From Branchiostoma belcheri (Eukaryota > Chordata > Leptocardii > Amphioxiformes > Branchiostomatidae): 64,000 bases of DNA. The stretch is from positions 1,300,600-1,364,599 of the forward strand of contig NW_017803046.1 in assembly GCF_001625305.1 (NCBI RefSeq). Direction: 5' to 3'. The notes under the pieces were generated by a model, which was given only the letters and a program-made list of their open reading frames with translations, was not told the origin of the DNA and did not search any database. Each line of letters opens with the position of its first letter. Position 1 is the stretch's first letter. Shown here in pieces: positions 51,095-64,000 of this stretch. The translations under genes were made by a program, and so were the position numbers.

Positions 51095-51364
51095 CTTGGG
51101 GTCCTTTTGTACACACAGGGTGATTTTAGAAGTCAAATTCTGTGTGTCGAGCGATTTTTTGTCACAAATTCTGAGCAAAATTTGTTCGGCAGAAAATTTT
51201 GGGATCTAAGCCGCCATTTTGGACGTAGGATGCCGGGAATGGTCACGTGAGGTCCAACATGGCGACAGTGGGACAGAGTTGGTGACTCCGACACTCCAAC
51301 ATGACAAAATCAACCTCTAGCTCCGTAGTCTTTTCATAATTCCCACCACTCTTGTCGATTTAAG
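51095..51364. promoter_or_regulatory. Bidirectional promoter, COPS5 / ARFGEF
   Basis: The two start codons are head to head with only 270 bp between them, so both 5' UTRs and promoters must fit here. AGCCGCCATTTTGGACG near 51210 is a strong YY1-type site, and CCAACATGGCGACAG near 51256 is a second related site. No TATA box is positioned for either gene, as expected for broad housekeeping promoters. Confidence 0.65.
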
Positions 51365-63545
<12,181 letters not shown>

Positions 63546-64000
63546 GTATGTTACATCAAAGTGTAGTTCTACTAGAATATTATACAGATTGAAAACCAGG
63601 TGTTCTATGTAGAGTTTTGCTGTTTTTGGCAACACCTATGTGGTGGAGCTGATTGGTGTATTTGGTACCATTGGGATGTAAGACTGTAAATACTTACAAA
63701 AAGACTAGGTGATTCAGCTCAACTAGATGACAATTGCTGCACTAGAACAGTTCTAAATGAAAAAGATCCATTCTAAAGCTGAGTTCATCCATTCATTAGA
63801 CTAGGATACAGTAACTCATATTGCAGTGGTCCCTGAAATATTTGCAGCAGTTTTATGTCTATTTTCGCGATGAGCTTTCCACTTATTATACACGAACGTA
63901 TGTTCTATCTTACATTGCATTACTATAGTTGTTTCAAACTTGAATTTCAAACTTGAAACACCTCCTTTTCCCACCTACTACAAAATTAAGCCCCTTTGAA
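63546..64000. other. ARFGEF intron 18, truncated by the window edge
   Basis: The sequence after the donor at 63546 has no further exon before the window ends. Nothing else is recognised in these 455 bp. Confidence 0.7.

Overview
The window is animal nuclear DNA: genes made of many short exons with GT-AG introns, no operons, and a dense background of short inverted-repeat elements, a CR1-like retrotransposon piece and tRNA-derived SINE-like sequence. Protein similarity recalled from known families, the repeat style and the gene order point to a cephalochordate (amphioxus, Branchiostoma). That assignment is inference. A 20-N gap at 35806-35825 shows this is a draft assembly.

Layout: (1) 408-3119, minus, 5' part of an unassigned leucine-rich-repeat protein that runs off the left edge. 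(2) 4427-8119, plus, NSFL1C/p47, cofactor of the p97 ATPase. (3) 11660-20821, minus, cytosolic acetyl-CoA synthetase ACSS2, 15 exons. (4) 25358-34823, minus, SGK3, a PX-domain AGC kinase, 17 coding exons, with a CR1-like fragment in one intron. (5) 34100-38327, the 5' end of SGK3 present twice on either side of the N gap, probably two unmerged haplotypes, one carrying a 769-bp inverted-repeat element. (6) 38759-45513, plus, IFT52, intraflagellar transport. (7) 46984-51094, minus, COPS5/CSN5, the COP9 signalosome isopeptidase. (8) 51365-63545, plus, the N-terminal half of an ARFGEF1/2 (BIG) Arf exchange factor including the whole Sec7 domain, continuing beyond the right edge. For genes 2, 3, 4, 6 and 7 the exons listed add up to a whole number of codons and give proteins of 381, 684, 487, 446 and 333 residues, close to the human lengths. 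For ARFGEF all 17 splice junctions inside the window keep frame.

The genes do not form one pathway. Their order is informative: in human, SGK3, COPS5 and ARFGEF1 lie together at 8q13, while SGK2, IFT52, ARFGEF2 and ACSS2 lie on 20q and NSFL1C on 20p. The window looks like the single unduplicated version of this vertebrate paralogon. COPS5/ARFGEF and SGK3/IFT52 are head-to-head with short shared promoters. NSFL1C/ACSS2 and IFT52/COPS5 converge.

The most notable accessory content is repeats: a complete 1,154-bp Harbinger-like element in ACSS2, four copies of a 190-bp family with ACTGTAAATCA-type ends, a foldback family whose end has been amplified into a 38-bp tandem array, and a perfect 33-bp-arm hairpin in an ARFGEF intron. 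I see no undescribed protein system; the best leads are the haplotype duplication and these repeat families.
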